DNA of 36,720 nucleotides, taken from positions 1-36,720 of the forward strand of contig JAAZXP010000007.1 in the NCBI GenBank assembly GCA_014240055.1, in the 5' to 3' direction. This stretch comes from Methanobacteriota archaeon (GTDB taxonomy: Archaea; Thermoplasmatota; Poseidoniia; MGIII; CG-Epi1). The notes beneath the pieces were generated by a model. It saw only the letters and a program-made list of their open reading frames with translations, was not told where the DNA came from and ran no database searches. Positions 29,301 to 36,546 of the stretch are shown here, piece by piece. The position numbers and the translations under genes are program-made. The first letter of the stretch is position 1. Every line of letters begins with the position of its first letter.

Positions 29301-32300
29301 ACAATACAATAAAGAACAATGGTTTAACATCCTCAGGAAGAGCTGTGAAATTGTATGAGGTTGATAACTCGGTATTGTATAATAATTCAATTGAATCTAA
29401 CGAATACACTGGAATGTCTATTGTTGCATCTAATAACAATAAAATCATTCAAAACATAGTAAAAGGTAATGGAAAATATGGGATATCGGTAAGTAATGAT
29501 TTTACCAAATCTGCTAATAATACAATCAAATCTAATACTATTAATGATAATGAAGATCACGGAATTTACAATTTAGGTATCTATACCAAAATAATCAATA
29601 ACACGATTAAATATAATGAAAAGGATGGTATTAACATACAATCTGCAGGCGCTAGAACAAGTATTGAACAGAATACAATTACTGATAATGAAGATAATGC
29701 AATAAGCATTTTGGCCAATTATGTAGTAATTAAGTTGAACACGATTGATGGTGCAACTTCCGATAGTGCAATCAATGGCCTCAATTCTAAATCTATATCT
29801 ATAACGAATAACACGATTGAGGGTGGTCTTCAGGGAATTAAGATTTCGAATGGTACGAATTCTTTCATCTACAATAACACTATAACATCTAATTCCGAAA
29901 CTGGAATTTACTTATTGGGAGGATCTCATTCAAGTGAAATAAAATTAAATACAGTTAAGGATAATGAAGATGTAGGAATTCATGTTTTAAGTTCGGATTT
30001 AGTAGTAGTTAAGAATAATATTATTGAAGACAATAATGGATATGGAATTTATGGTTTCAATTCTAAGTTACTTGAATTTCAAATTAACACAATTAAAGAT
30101 AACGATGGAGGGGTAAAGTTCAGTAATTGTGATTATTGTAATTTAACTTCGCTAACTATTTCTGATAACGGTGGAAGGGGTATTTGGTTCTTAAGTGGTT
30201 CTGATAATAATTACATTAAGCATGTGACTTCTTCCAGTAATAGTATTAAAGATGTATATATTCAAGATTCAAATCATAATACTGCTTTTAATTTTACATT
30301 TTCAACAATTTCACTAAATACAAATGCGACACTTACAATTACTTCAAATTTGGAAATTGTATTCCAAGATGGTGGTGGAGATCCATTTGAAGGCATTGAT
30401 TTCGCACTATTGACTGCCGGTGTCAAGGTGTATTCTACACCTTTCTATGGTGGTTCTGATGCAGTTTCAGATTCCAACGGTGAAGCTGGAGCTACATTCT
30501 CTCTTAACTATAGAATTTACAACGGTAGTTCAACGCCAGACACAATTTCTAACATAATTAAGTATCACTATGGTGTGAGAAGTAAAGAAAAATCAATTGA
30601 TATGAGTACTTCCCATACTGAAACAGTTTCAGTACCTTCCTATTGGGTAAAAGGTCTTGTTAGAAATACAGACTCAAGTACAGATTACTATAAGATCCAA
30701 GATGCTATAGACAATGCTTCTTCTGGCGATACTTTACATATTTGGGCATGGAAATATAGTGAGAATGTAGAAGTTGATGAGAGTATAACAATAATTGGTA
30801 ATGGAACTGGAAATACAACTCTGAATGCAACATCTAGTGGTAAGGGTTTCGATATAACTTCAGATGATGTTACAATAAGAAATATTAATGTTGAAGGCTG
30901 TGGTAGTACAGATTCTTACAATGGTTTCCAGTTGTCTGGAGATGATATTACTATCGAAAATGTAATAGTTAAGACGTGTTACAGAGGTGCAGCCATAGGA
31001 GGTTCAGGTGCTTGGATAGGCAATTCTACATTTTCAAATAACTCCAATAACGGTATTGAAGTGTTTATTGGGGATACTTCTACTACTGCAGTTAAGATTT
31101 ACAAGAATACATTATGGTGGAACGGCAATCATGGTATCAGGAGTCTTGAAGATGATGTAATTATAAGCGCCAATAATATTAGAAATAATACCGAAAATGG
31201 AATTTATTTAAGTGGTGCTGAAGATGCAGTTATTTCAGATAACATTATTGTTGATAATAAAGATAATATAGATATTTACAGCGATTCAGCACGTACACTG
31301 ATTAAGAATAATTTGGTATCCAGTGCAACTTCATATGGCATGAGAATCGACGGTACTGCTTCAAATAATATTATAATTGAAGGTAATACAGTCCAAAATA
31401 ATGGTGTAGATGGAATATATATCAAACATTCCGATTATTTCTATCTAGGAAACAATACAATTTCAGGAAGTGGAACTTTTGATTTAAGGTTCTCTGCAAC
31501 TACTATTGGTAATTCTGCTAAGAATACCACTTTCTCAACTATTTCAGTTCATTCAAATGCTTATTTTGCAATTTACAATGATTTAACATTGAAGTTCATG
31601 CAAAATGCTACAGTTGGCTTTGATGAATTAGATGTTAAACTTGTTAGTGATAGTTCTACTAAGTATGCAACTTCTTACTATGGTGGCAGTGACTCTAAGA
31701 CAAATACCAATGGATTAATTAGTACAAATTTCACTTTAAAATTCAGAATATATGATGGAACCTCTACACCTGATGAAGCAACTACAACATTGTATTATCA
31801 TTATGGAGTTCGTGCTAAGGCTTACAATCTGAATATGACGACTTCTCATACAGAGACAGTATCAGTTCCTTCATATTGGAAAGATGGTTTAGTTGAGAAT
31901 TTGGATAGTGGTCTGAAATCTGCAAGTATACAGGATGCTATAGACAATGCATCCTCTGGCGATACACTGAAACTATGGTCCTGGAATTATGTTGAAAGTG
32001 ATATTGAAATAAATGAAAGAGTGACTATTATCGGTAATTCATCAGGAACAGTATCAATTAGTGCCAACTGGGAGAATTCAGTATTTAATATTCAAACAAA
32101 TACTATAACTTTGAAGAATTTGACTCTCAAGAGAAGTAGTAATTCTACTGATGAAGCTTGTATCAAAACTACAGTAGGTACTGGAATATTGATAGATAAT
32201 GTATTGATGAATAATTGTGGTATTGGTATTTTAGTCAAGACCAGTAATGTAGTTATTTCTAATGTTACTATTGAAGATTCAGTAACTGATGGAATAGTTG

Positions 32301-35300
32301 TCAAAAATACAGCTAGTAATGTACGAATTGAGAATTCAACAATTAAGAGAAGTGGAGATGATGGAGTCCAACTTGAGTCTAATGTTTATCTTTACAATAA
32401 TACAATTTCGTCGAATACCAATAGAGGAATTTATGTTATATCAGGTTCAGATTATGCTAAGATTAGGTACAATACAATAGACGACAATGATGAACAAGGA
32501 GTCTATGTTTTCGGTGTACATCATGTTGAGATTAGAAATAATGTAATTGAAGATAATGAAAATTATGGAATACAATTAAAAGATGCTAATTTTACACAAA
32601 TAAGAGATAATACAGTTGATGATAATGATGGTGGTTTGAGAACAGAATCGACATATAATTGTAATATTACAGGAAGTACTTTCAAAAATAATAATGGTAA
32701 AGGAATTTGGTTTACCACTACTTCAAATGGAAATAATATTAGAGACACAGTTGCTACGGGAAGTTCAAGTAATGATATTGAATTAGATGATTCTAAGAAG
32801 AATACTGGATTTAATTTCACATTTGGTTCAGGGAGTATCGATGTTGATTCAGATTCAGATTTCCGTGTGATGAATACTTTGAATATTAAGTTTACAAATG
32901 GTTCAGAGGCATTTGCAGGTGTAGATCTAGAATTATTCAATTATGATACCATTGTTTATGCAACTCCATTTTACAGCGGTAATGATGCTGTTTCATCAGC
33001 TACTGGATTTATCAGTGGTGAATTGACTGTTGCTTACGAGATTTACAACGGAAGTTCTACTACTGAAGATGTGGATACGACTCTCAAGTATCACTATGGT
33101 GTAAGAGGTAAATCAATAGATGTGGATACAGGAACTTCACATACTGAAATCGTGGATGTTCCTTCATATTGGACGAAAGGACTTGTTAGGAATACGGATA
33201 CAAGCACAGATTACTACAAGATTCAATATGCAATAGACAATGCTTCAGCCGGAGATACACTGAACATTTGGGCCTGGACATATTATGAGAATATTGAGAT
33301 TAGTAAGGAATTAACAGTAATTGGCAATGGAACTGGAGATACAACAATTAATGGTAGCTTTATAGATAATACGATTAAAATAACAGCAAGTGATGTAGAA
33401 TTAAGTTATTTTACTGTAATAGGTGGAGGAAATAGTACAAATACTAAAAGTGGAATTCACTTAAGTGGAAGTGATATTAAACTTTCAAACTTAGTTATCG
33501 ATTATGGTTATCAAGGTTTGTATACCTCTGGTTCTTCTAATACAGTATCTTATACAATTATCAAAAACCAGGACAGAGATGGTTTGCTTGTGCAGGGAAC
33601 TACATTTACTTTAATGAATTCCACAATATCTGATAATGGTTATCATGGATTATATTTCAATACGGGTGGTTCAGGTTCATTCATATACAATAATACTATA
33701 GAAAATAGTGGTGGAAGAGGAGTATACATTTCCCAGTCATCTAATATTAGAATTTCCTTTAACACAATTACAGATTCCTCTGGAAATGATGCTAGTGATA
33801 GTGGAGCAGGAATTTGGATTGAAGGTTATTTATCACAAAACATTAGAATATTAAATAATACAATTAAAGATAACAAACATGGAATACATAGTTGGTCCGG
33901 AGGTCAGGGGCCAAGTGATATTTCAGTTATTGGTAACCAAATAAGTGATAATGAGAAATATGGTATTAAGATAACAAAGAATTCAACGCATTGGAAACTT
34001 TGGAATAATACTATAACAGACAATGATGAATACGATATTTCTTTTTCAGATACTGGTTCAGATAATAATTATGCAGTTAATACCGAATTTGATACAATAT
34101 ATGTAAATTTTGGATCATCGCTTACAATTAGAGAATATTTAGTATTAGATGTAAATGATGCTTCTGGAGCTAATATGAGTGGTATTGACATCAAAGTTAT
34201 GGAAGACGATGTCCAGAAGTATGCAACTGATTACTTTGGCGGTAGTGATCCTAAGACAGATTCATCGGGAACTATTGCAACTTTCTTGATAAATTCAATG
34301 AAGTATGATGGTAGTTCAACCCCTACAACAATACCAACCTATGTTACAGCTAGAAATCACGACTGGGTTGAAACTTTCACATCTGATCCTTCTTCTACAG
34401 TAGATATAACTGTTCCAGATCTCCGTGTTCAAAATATAAGGACTGGAACTTTAACTTATCATATCCAGACATCCATTGATGCAGCTGAAGAAGGAGATAC
34501 AGTAAGGGCTTGGAATGGCACTTACTATGAAAATATTGATATTACTGAAGAGTTGGCATTGAAAGGTAATGGAACCTCTACAATAATTAATGGAAATAGT
34601 GGTAATGCAATTGAAGTTAGTGAAGATAGTGTTACCATTACAGATATACAAATAGTATCTTCAGAAAATGGAATTTATCTAAATGGTATTGATGATTTAA
34701 GAGTTTATAATATAAAGTTTGTAAATAATGAACATGGTCTTTATGTTGAAGACTCAACAAATCTTGTTCTTAATAACAGTATATTTGATGTGGATGATTA
34801 TGGAGTTTACTTCACGGGTACATCTGGTTCTATAGTTAGAGATAATTCTTTCCGTAACGGAACAGATGCTGGAAATTATTGTATTTATCAATCAGAGTCT
34901 GATTCAAATGGTAATACACAAATTATAGGCAATACTTTCAACGACTGTTATACAGCTTGGAAATCTAGTAGTAATGCGAATACATTTAGAGATAATACAC
35001 TAAAAGATAACCAATATGGAGTTTTACTTGCCGGTACTGCATCCCATGATAATCTGATAAAAGATAATACATTTGATGATTCTGATACTGCAATATACAT
35101 TTACAATACAGCTCATGACAACATTATTTTTGAGAATAGCTTTGATGATTCTGATGATTATGATATCAAATTAAGTGATTCTTATGATACAGTATCCTAT
35201 AACAATACATTTTCTTCAATTTCAGTAGCTTCAGATTCCAATATGTGGATTAAGGTGTATCTTGACCTAACCGTCTCTGATAATGCAAGTAATGCCTTTT

Positions 35301-36472
35301 CAAATGTAGATGTTGAAGTCAAACAAGATAATTTAGTTGTTTATTCATCAACATATTTCAGCGGCGACGATCCTAAGACAAATACCACTGGTCAAATTTC
35401 GACCTTCCTAGTGGCTACTTCTCAATACAATGGAAGTTCAACACCAACTGCAGTTACTACTACAATTACTGCACGTTATTCGGATTGGATTTCTTCAAGT
35501 GCTTACAACATAAATAATGCAGTATCTCTAAATGTAGCTGATTTCAGAGTTCAAAATCAAGATTCCGAAATAATGTATTATTCGATTGGTGGGGCAATTA
35601 ATGCAGCTAATACTGGCGATACACTTTCAATTTGGAAAGGTACTTACTATGAAAACATTATTATAACTAAAGAGATAACTCTTGTAGGAAATGGAACCTC
35701 TCAAACAATAATCAATGGTAGTTTATCAGGTACTGTTGTTACGGTTGATGCTGATGAAGTGGTAATCGATAATTTAGCGATTATTTCTAGTGGTTCTGAT
35801 GGGTTTGGTTTATTAGTTTCAGAGGGAGATGGAGAATATAAGAATCTAAAACTATCTTATAACAATGTATCTTATTCTTCAATTGGTGACTTTAATGAGT
35901 TGTCATCCAGTGTTATAACGAATAGCAATTTTGGAGTTATAATAAATGGAGATAATAACGTAGTTACTCAGAATACTTTTTCAGATAATCAATACTCAAT
36001 ACACTTTGCTTATACTTCAGAAGATAGTAGGGCAGACAACAATGAAATTACTGATGGGACTCATGCAGGTATTTCTTTGCATGGTACTGAAGAAATAACT
36101 ATTAGAGATAATTATATTCACAATAACTCGGGATACGGTATCCGATTGACAGGCTCTGCTGAAGAGAACATCATTTTCAATAATGATTTAGATTATAACT
36201 CTCTTTACTCAATATATATTTATGAATCTGGAAACAATTCAATACATAATAATACCTTCAAGTCAAACGATGATGGTCCAGTTTTCATAGAGAATTCTTA
36301 CAATAATATTGTACAAGATAATGCTTTCAATGCTAATGATGATTATTTGACCATTGATGGTGGAGGTCAAAATAGTATATTGTTTAACACATTTGCAGAA
36401 AGTGGTATACTTCTTCAAAATGCTAATAACCAAATTATTACAGGGAATACAATAACCGATGCTTCAGCCTGA
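23357..36472 (+). CDS. Giant secreted multi-beta-helix protein (PbH1/NosD-like repeats, LamG-like and MAM-like insertions)
   Basis: Uninterrupted 4371-aa ORF, TTG start, signal peptide (NASVLLLMAFLFVVFVADDSEAA). Long runs of ~22-25 aa rungs such as NNTIxxNxxxGIYLxxSxxxxIxx; repeated N-cap xxIQDAIDNASSGDTLxIWxxxYxENIxIxxxITIIGNGT. Confidence 0.93.
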   Translation: MIDKNNRIVNASVLLLMAFLFVVFVADDSEAATYKVDSLGGSDYTNITQAVENASAGDTINIASRNYFDAVDVDKRLTIIGGNYGVSLNNLYNYCYENDLIGYYTFDNSGTYVSDRVWCESNYGYLSGAVRTPGFTGDYSVDFDGDDDYLAIDHDSVYNVSKVSISSWINIDDNNTDTRTIFSNYQEGSTRHGYETFVNADANFGFQFGFGSSSGSCHSDTEITENNWTLVTATYDGSNIKLYINDELDKTCGYAQGISDSDGKQIFGSSDHDSDSTYDNFFDGTIDELLIWKKALGQTDVENIYWGGNAKPRINASEGSYAIRLTVDNSVVRNIEVAFTGPDIGESSGDAGLVIQGTDGDPITGVTISDVISKYDRNGLRVSNAKDIFINSFSSQGCDTGNGLKTGVTLYNVTSSEMWNGHVQCAETAGYLFTSGSNNNIFNTIQAYSCKVGFKVISNGNYFNNTYLGNNDDVGILFYGSDNNQINDGNYYSNKYAIGFTRGAENNRIKNLNFDDNDDYDIHHGYDSNTTRNGWNNILIDTEFEDLSIDSNSRLLEKTLIETTITDNGTYAWNRVNKTLDSDRRAYSGTNSFWAGNSDEDEYFRNWNVTFKMSSDISLPSGGLDESRILEIRTWYKTEENFDGGRVYITKDQESTWNLLTPLGGYDSLMNDGSDCDNNEKAFTGDKSSSDWQNKKFNLSGYRGEDVRIKFVFCSDSGTEMEGWYIDNVKIYKDVDSTNVAYFDDFERLGHRWVDARGWVHEGNPEYDGKKDADIIIIEDTSSETLVNKSINKDMKIHLKLDESGTSSAYDSLAGQYWYRAGNTNYVSGLYGNAANYDGSGDSHYSSYDYISTSPYRFDELTVSSWVNFDSFPSSSTDYDTVVAMDREGQFRLQVNSSGNPVAYGYFYSPSGEKRAIGDDALVTGVWYHLAATWSETTDDIKLYVNGTLVKTYSFSETTPYLRTLSSYMYIGRDYNGHYMDGKVDNVQIWQEDFSARNIKAIYEHPINGPVLYSTKHYGGSDSKTDSEGKLDDIYVTTKIYDGSSSGSVVDTYIGIRYGDWTREIAKATITDSKLEAKVFDFRVYNRNKDNLYYSLSSAVSGASSGNTLELWPGKYKENIEVTTKIAILGAGTTRTIIDARYRGPALKFTNYQTDYSSVKNLRVTHSSNQSSSCQSSAQYGGAIYSYYSDFLTIDNVHFFETYIGYMSCYANDNTIKNSVFDRGSISSYHSGIYSYGGINYDIRNNVITKYSYGLYLYYNNYGSHFFNNSIHNNTNYGIYLYYSGHSSYASDPLIFEKNSLVDNNYGFYRGDTSSNYGRYIQFKDNLVKSNSNYGIYCYYYCQDWKVENNTFDGDDDQTYGWYTYRYQYRTEFGNNTFRDHTSKDIYLQYCGTGTNANKFFYNTYSTITVSSGCQVDIYNNLNVKTVEEDSDAFSNVEIEIKDSSKTYYETSQWGGSDSLTDSNGFISSSMLIRSGYYASSSTLTDNNITVNLAYGVRAKSTWINFDTDTTKAVTVPDAFRLGVVKNTNTSTIYTSFSSAVNAASTNNVLNIWAWTYNENFVINKGITIIGNSTASSIINGGTGDYAIEVKSNGVTIKNLTLNGASDSLLYAGNYNNLEVENVVMGSSSSNYGIYFDRTSDTTITSVTVNDTDRKSVYIDDGDTITFKNSYFMNSSSSHGFEISDSEDIILDNVFIYNAGYDGSSAYGLYVSGSDKVTIKGTTKVGSSKSYELYATSSTNLKIYNSTFTGKNLALIEDSDSFLVENSVFKDTSSGDNGVYIKNTDSGIFKFNTITNSASDGTSDFGSIYLTSSSSNQILNNTVTNSGRSGIHLKSSSNDNKIYGNTVSSSNLHGLYVQSSDNTLVRNNSFSSSSIYGIKISSSDNVVIDNNTLDSNSNYGIYLSSSDTGIIKTNTISDNQGGIYITGSDDVIISSNTIDDHSLYGAYLADSKRVKIKKNVIKNSQSDALVLSSSCDNAYIDNNTIKNNGLTSSGRAVKLYEVDNSVLYNNSIESNEYTGMSIVASNNNKIIQNIVKGNGKYGISVSNDFTKSANNTIKSNTINDNEDHGIYNLGIYTKIINNTIKYNEKDGINIQSAGARTSIEQNTITDNEDNAISILANYVVIKLNTIDGATSDSAINGLNSKSISITNNTIEGGLQGIKISNGTNSFIYNNTITSNSETGIYLLGGSHSSEIKLNTVKDNEDVGIHVLSSDLVVVKNNIIEDNNGYGIYGFNSKLLEFQINTIKDNDGGVKFSNCDYCNLTSLTISDNGGRGIWFLSGSDNNYIKHVTSSSNSIKDVYIQDSNHNTAFNFTFSTISLNTNATLTITSNLEIVFQDGGGDPFEGIDFALLTAGVKVYSTPFYGGSDAVSDSNGEAGATFSLNYRIYNGSSTPDTISNIIKYHYGVRSKEKSIDMSTSHTETVSVPSYWVKGLVRNTDSSTDYYKIQDAIDNASSGDTLHIWAWKYSENVEVDESITIIGNGTGNTTLNATSSGKGFDITSDDVTIRNINVEGCGSTDSYNGFQLSGDDITIENVIVKTCYRGAAIGGSGAWIGNSTFSNNSNNGIEVFIGDTSTTAVKIYKNTLWWNGNHGIRSLEDDVIISANNIRNNTENGIYLSGAEDAVISDNIIVDNKDNIDIYSDSARTLIKNNLVSSATSYGMRIDGTASNNIIIEGNTVQNNGVDGIYIKHSDYFYLGNNTISGSGTFDLRFSATTIGNSAKNTTFSTISVHSNAYFAIYNDLTLKFMQNATVGFDELDVKLVSDSSTKYATSYYGGSDSKTNTNGLISTNFTLKFRIYDGTSTPDEATTTLYYHYGVRAKAYNLNMTTSHTETVSVPSYWKDGLVENLDSGLKSASIQDAIDNASSGDTLKLWSWNYVESDIEINERVTIIGNSSGTVSISANWENSVFNIQTNTITLKNLTLKRSSNSTDEACIKTTVGTGILIDNVLMNNCGIGILVKTSNVVISNVTIEDSVTDGIVVKNTASNVRIENSTIKRSGDDGVQLESNVYLYNNTISSNTNRGIYVISGSDYAKIRYNTIDDNDEQGVYVFGVHHVEIRNNVIEDNENYGIQLKDANFTQIRDNTVDDNDGGLRTESTYNCNITGSTFKNNNGKGIWFTTTSNGNNIRDTVATGSSSNDIELDDSKKNTGFNFTFGSGSIDVDSDSDFRVMNTLNIKFTNGSEAFAGVDLELFNYDTIVYATPFYSGNDAVSSATGFISGELTVAYEIYNGSSTTEDVDTTLKYHYGVRGKSIDVDTGTSHTEIVDVPSYWTKGLVRNTDTSTDYYKIQYAIDNASAGDTLNIWAWTYYENIEISKELTVIGNGTGDTTINGSFIDNTIKITASDVELSYFTVIGGGNSTNTKSGIHLSGSDIKLSNLVIDYGYQGLYTSGSSNTVSYTIIKNQDRDGLLVQGTTFTLMNSTISDNGYHGLYFNTGGSGSFIYNNTIENSGGRGVYISQSSNIRISFNTITDSSGNDASDSGAGIWIEGYLSQNIRILNNTIKDNKHGIHSWSGGQGPSDISVIGNQISDNEKYGIKITKNSTHWKLWNNTITDNDEYDISFSDTGSDNNYAVNTEFDTIYVNFGSSLTIREYLVLDVNDASGANMSGIDIKVMEDDVQKYATDYFGGSDPKTDSSGTIATFLINSMKYDGSSTPTTIPTYVTARNHDWVETFTSDPSSTVDITVPDLRVQNIRTGTLTYHIQTSIDAAEEGDTVRAWNGTYYENIDITEELALKGNGTSTIINGNSGNAIEVSEDSVTITDIQIVSSENGIYLNGIDDLRVYNIKFVNNEHGLYVEDSTNLVLNNSIFDVDDYGVYFTGTSGSIVRDNSFRNGTDAGNYCIYQSESDSNGNTQIIGNTFNDCYTAWKSSSNANTFRDNTLKDNQYGVLLAGTASHDNLIKDNTFDDSDTAIYIYNTAHDNIIFENSFDDSDDYDIKLSDSYDTVSYNNTFSSISVASDSNMWIKVYLDLTVSDNASNAFSNVDVEVKQDNLVVYSSTYFSGDDPKTNTTGQISTFLVATSQYNGSSTPTAVTTTITARYSDWISSSAYNINNAVSLNVADFRVQNQDSEIMYYSIGGAINAANTGDTLSIWKGTYYENIIITKEITLVGNGTSQTIINGSLSGTVVTVDADEVVIDNLAIISSGSDGFGLLVSEGDGEYKNLKLSYNNVSYSSIGDFNELSSSVITNSNFGVIINGDNNVVTQNTFSDNQYSIHFAYTSEDSRADNNEITDGTHAGISLHGTEEITIRDNYIHNNSGYGIRLTGSAEENIIFNNDLDYNSLYSIYIYESGNNSIHNNTFKSNDDGPVFIENSYNNIVQDNAFNANDDYLTIDGGGQNSILFNTFAESGILLQNANNQIITGNTITDASA
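23461..23610 (+). repeat. N-cap copy 0 of the giant protein (start of helix 1)
   Basis: YKVDSLGGSDYTNITQAVENASAGDTINIASRNYFDAVDVDKRLTIIGGNYG matches the later internal N-caps. Confidence 0.8.
23651..24290 (+). other. LamG/concanavalin-like domain 1 of the giant protein
   Basis: LIGYYTFDNSG...YSVDFDGDDDYLAIDHDSVYNVSKVSISSWINID...NNWTLVTATYDGSNIKLYINDELDKT...FDGTIDELLIWKKAL. Confidence 0.85.
25016..25610 (+). other. MAM/immune-inhibitor-A-like beta-sandwich domain of the giant protein
   Basis: RILEIRTWYKTEENFDGGRVYITKDQESTWNLLTPLGGYD...WQNKKFNLSGYRGEDVRIKFVFCSDSGTEMEGWYIDNVKIYKD. Confidence 0.65.
25738..26380 (+). other. LamG/concanavalin-like domain 2 of the giant protein
   Basis: MKIHLKLDESGTSSAYDSLAGQYW...NAANYDGSGDSHYSSYDYISTSPYRFDELTVSSWVNFD...VWYHLAATWSETTDDIKLYVNGTLVKTYSFSE...GKVDNVQIWQEDF. 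Confidence 0.88.
26411..26757 (+). repeat. Linker + N-cap cassette 1
   Basis: GGSDSKTDSEGKLDDIYVTTKIYDGSSSG...LYYSLSSAVSGASSGNTLELWPGKYKENIEVTTKIAILGAGTT. Confidence 0.75.
27719..28079 (+). repeat. Linker + N-cap cassette 2
   Basis: GGSDSLTDSNGFISSSMLIRSGYYASSSTL...AYGVRAKS...VPDAFRLGVVKNTNTSTIYTSFSSAVNAASTNNVLNIWAWTYNENFVINKGITIIGNSTA. Confidence 0.8.
30449..30810 (+). repeat. Linker + N-cap cassette 3
   Basis: GGSDAVSDSNGEAGATFSLNYRIYNGSSTPDTISNIIKYHYGVRSKEKSIDMSTSHTETVSVPSYWVKGLVRNTDSSTDYYKIQDAIDNASSGDTLHIWAWKYSENVEVDESITIIGNGTG. Confidence 0.92.
31682..32047 (+). repeat. Linker + N-cap cassette 4
   Basis: GGSDSKTNTNGLISTNFTLKFRIYDGTSTPDEATTTLYYHYGVRAKAYNLNMTTSHTETVSVPSYWKDGLVENLDSGLKSASIQDAIDNASSGDTLKLWSWNYVESDIEINERVTIIGNSSG. 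Confidence 0.92.
32975..33338 (+). repeat. Linker + N-cap cassette 5
   Basis: SGNDAVSSATGFISGELTVAYEIYNGSSTTEDVDTTLKYHYGVRGKSIDVDTGTSHTEIVDVPSYWTKGLVRNTDTSTDYYKIQYAIDNASAGDTLNIWAWTYYENIEISKELTVIGNGTG. Confidence 0.92.
34238..34579 (+). repeat. Linker + N-cap cassette 6
   Basis: GGSDPKTDSSGTIATFLINSMKYDGSSTPTTIPTYVTARNHDWVETFTSDPSSTVDITVPDLRVQNIRTGTLTYHIQTSIDAAEEGDTVRAWNGTYYENIDITEELALKGNGTS. Confidence 0.88.
35360..35700 (+). repeat. Linker + N-cap cassette 7
   Basis: SGDDPKTNTTGQISTFLVATSQYNGSSTPTAVTTTITARYSDWISSSAYNINNAVSLNVADFRVQNQDSEIMYYSIGGAINAANTGDTLSIWKGTYYENIIITKEITLVGNGTS. Confidence 0.88.
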
Positions 36473-36487
36473 AACATATGGTACTCT

Positions 36488-36505
36488 GAACCTTGTGTGA
36501 GGTTC
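36488..36505. terminator. Hairpin GAACCT-TGTGTG-AGGTTC downstream of the giant gene
   Basis: Perfect 6-bp inverted repeat starting 15 nt after the giant gene stop; no T-run immediately follows, so terminator function is uncertain. Confidence 0.3.
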
Positions 36506-36546
36506 GATAATAAACTCAATATTGGAAGCTTTGATATTCTTCACTT

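Noticed and set aside
32563-32940. 125-aa minus-strand ORF inside the giant gene
   Set aside because: Antisense ORF within an uninterrupted repetitive coding frame; no recognisable domain or start signals.
23357-36472. CRISPR-like or satellite repeats from the NNT-rich periodicity
   Set aside because: Periodicity is at protein level (beta-helix rungs) and degenerate in DNA; no identical short direct repeats with unique spacers.
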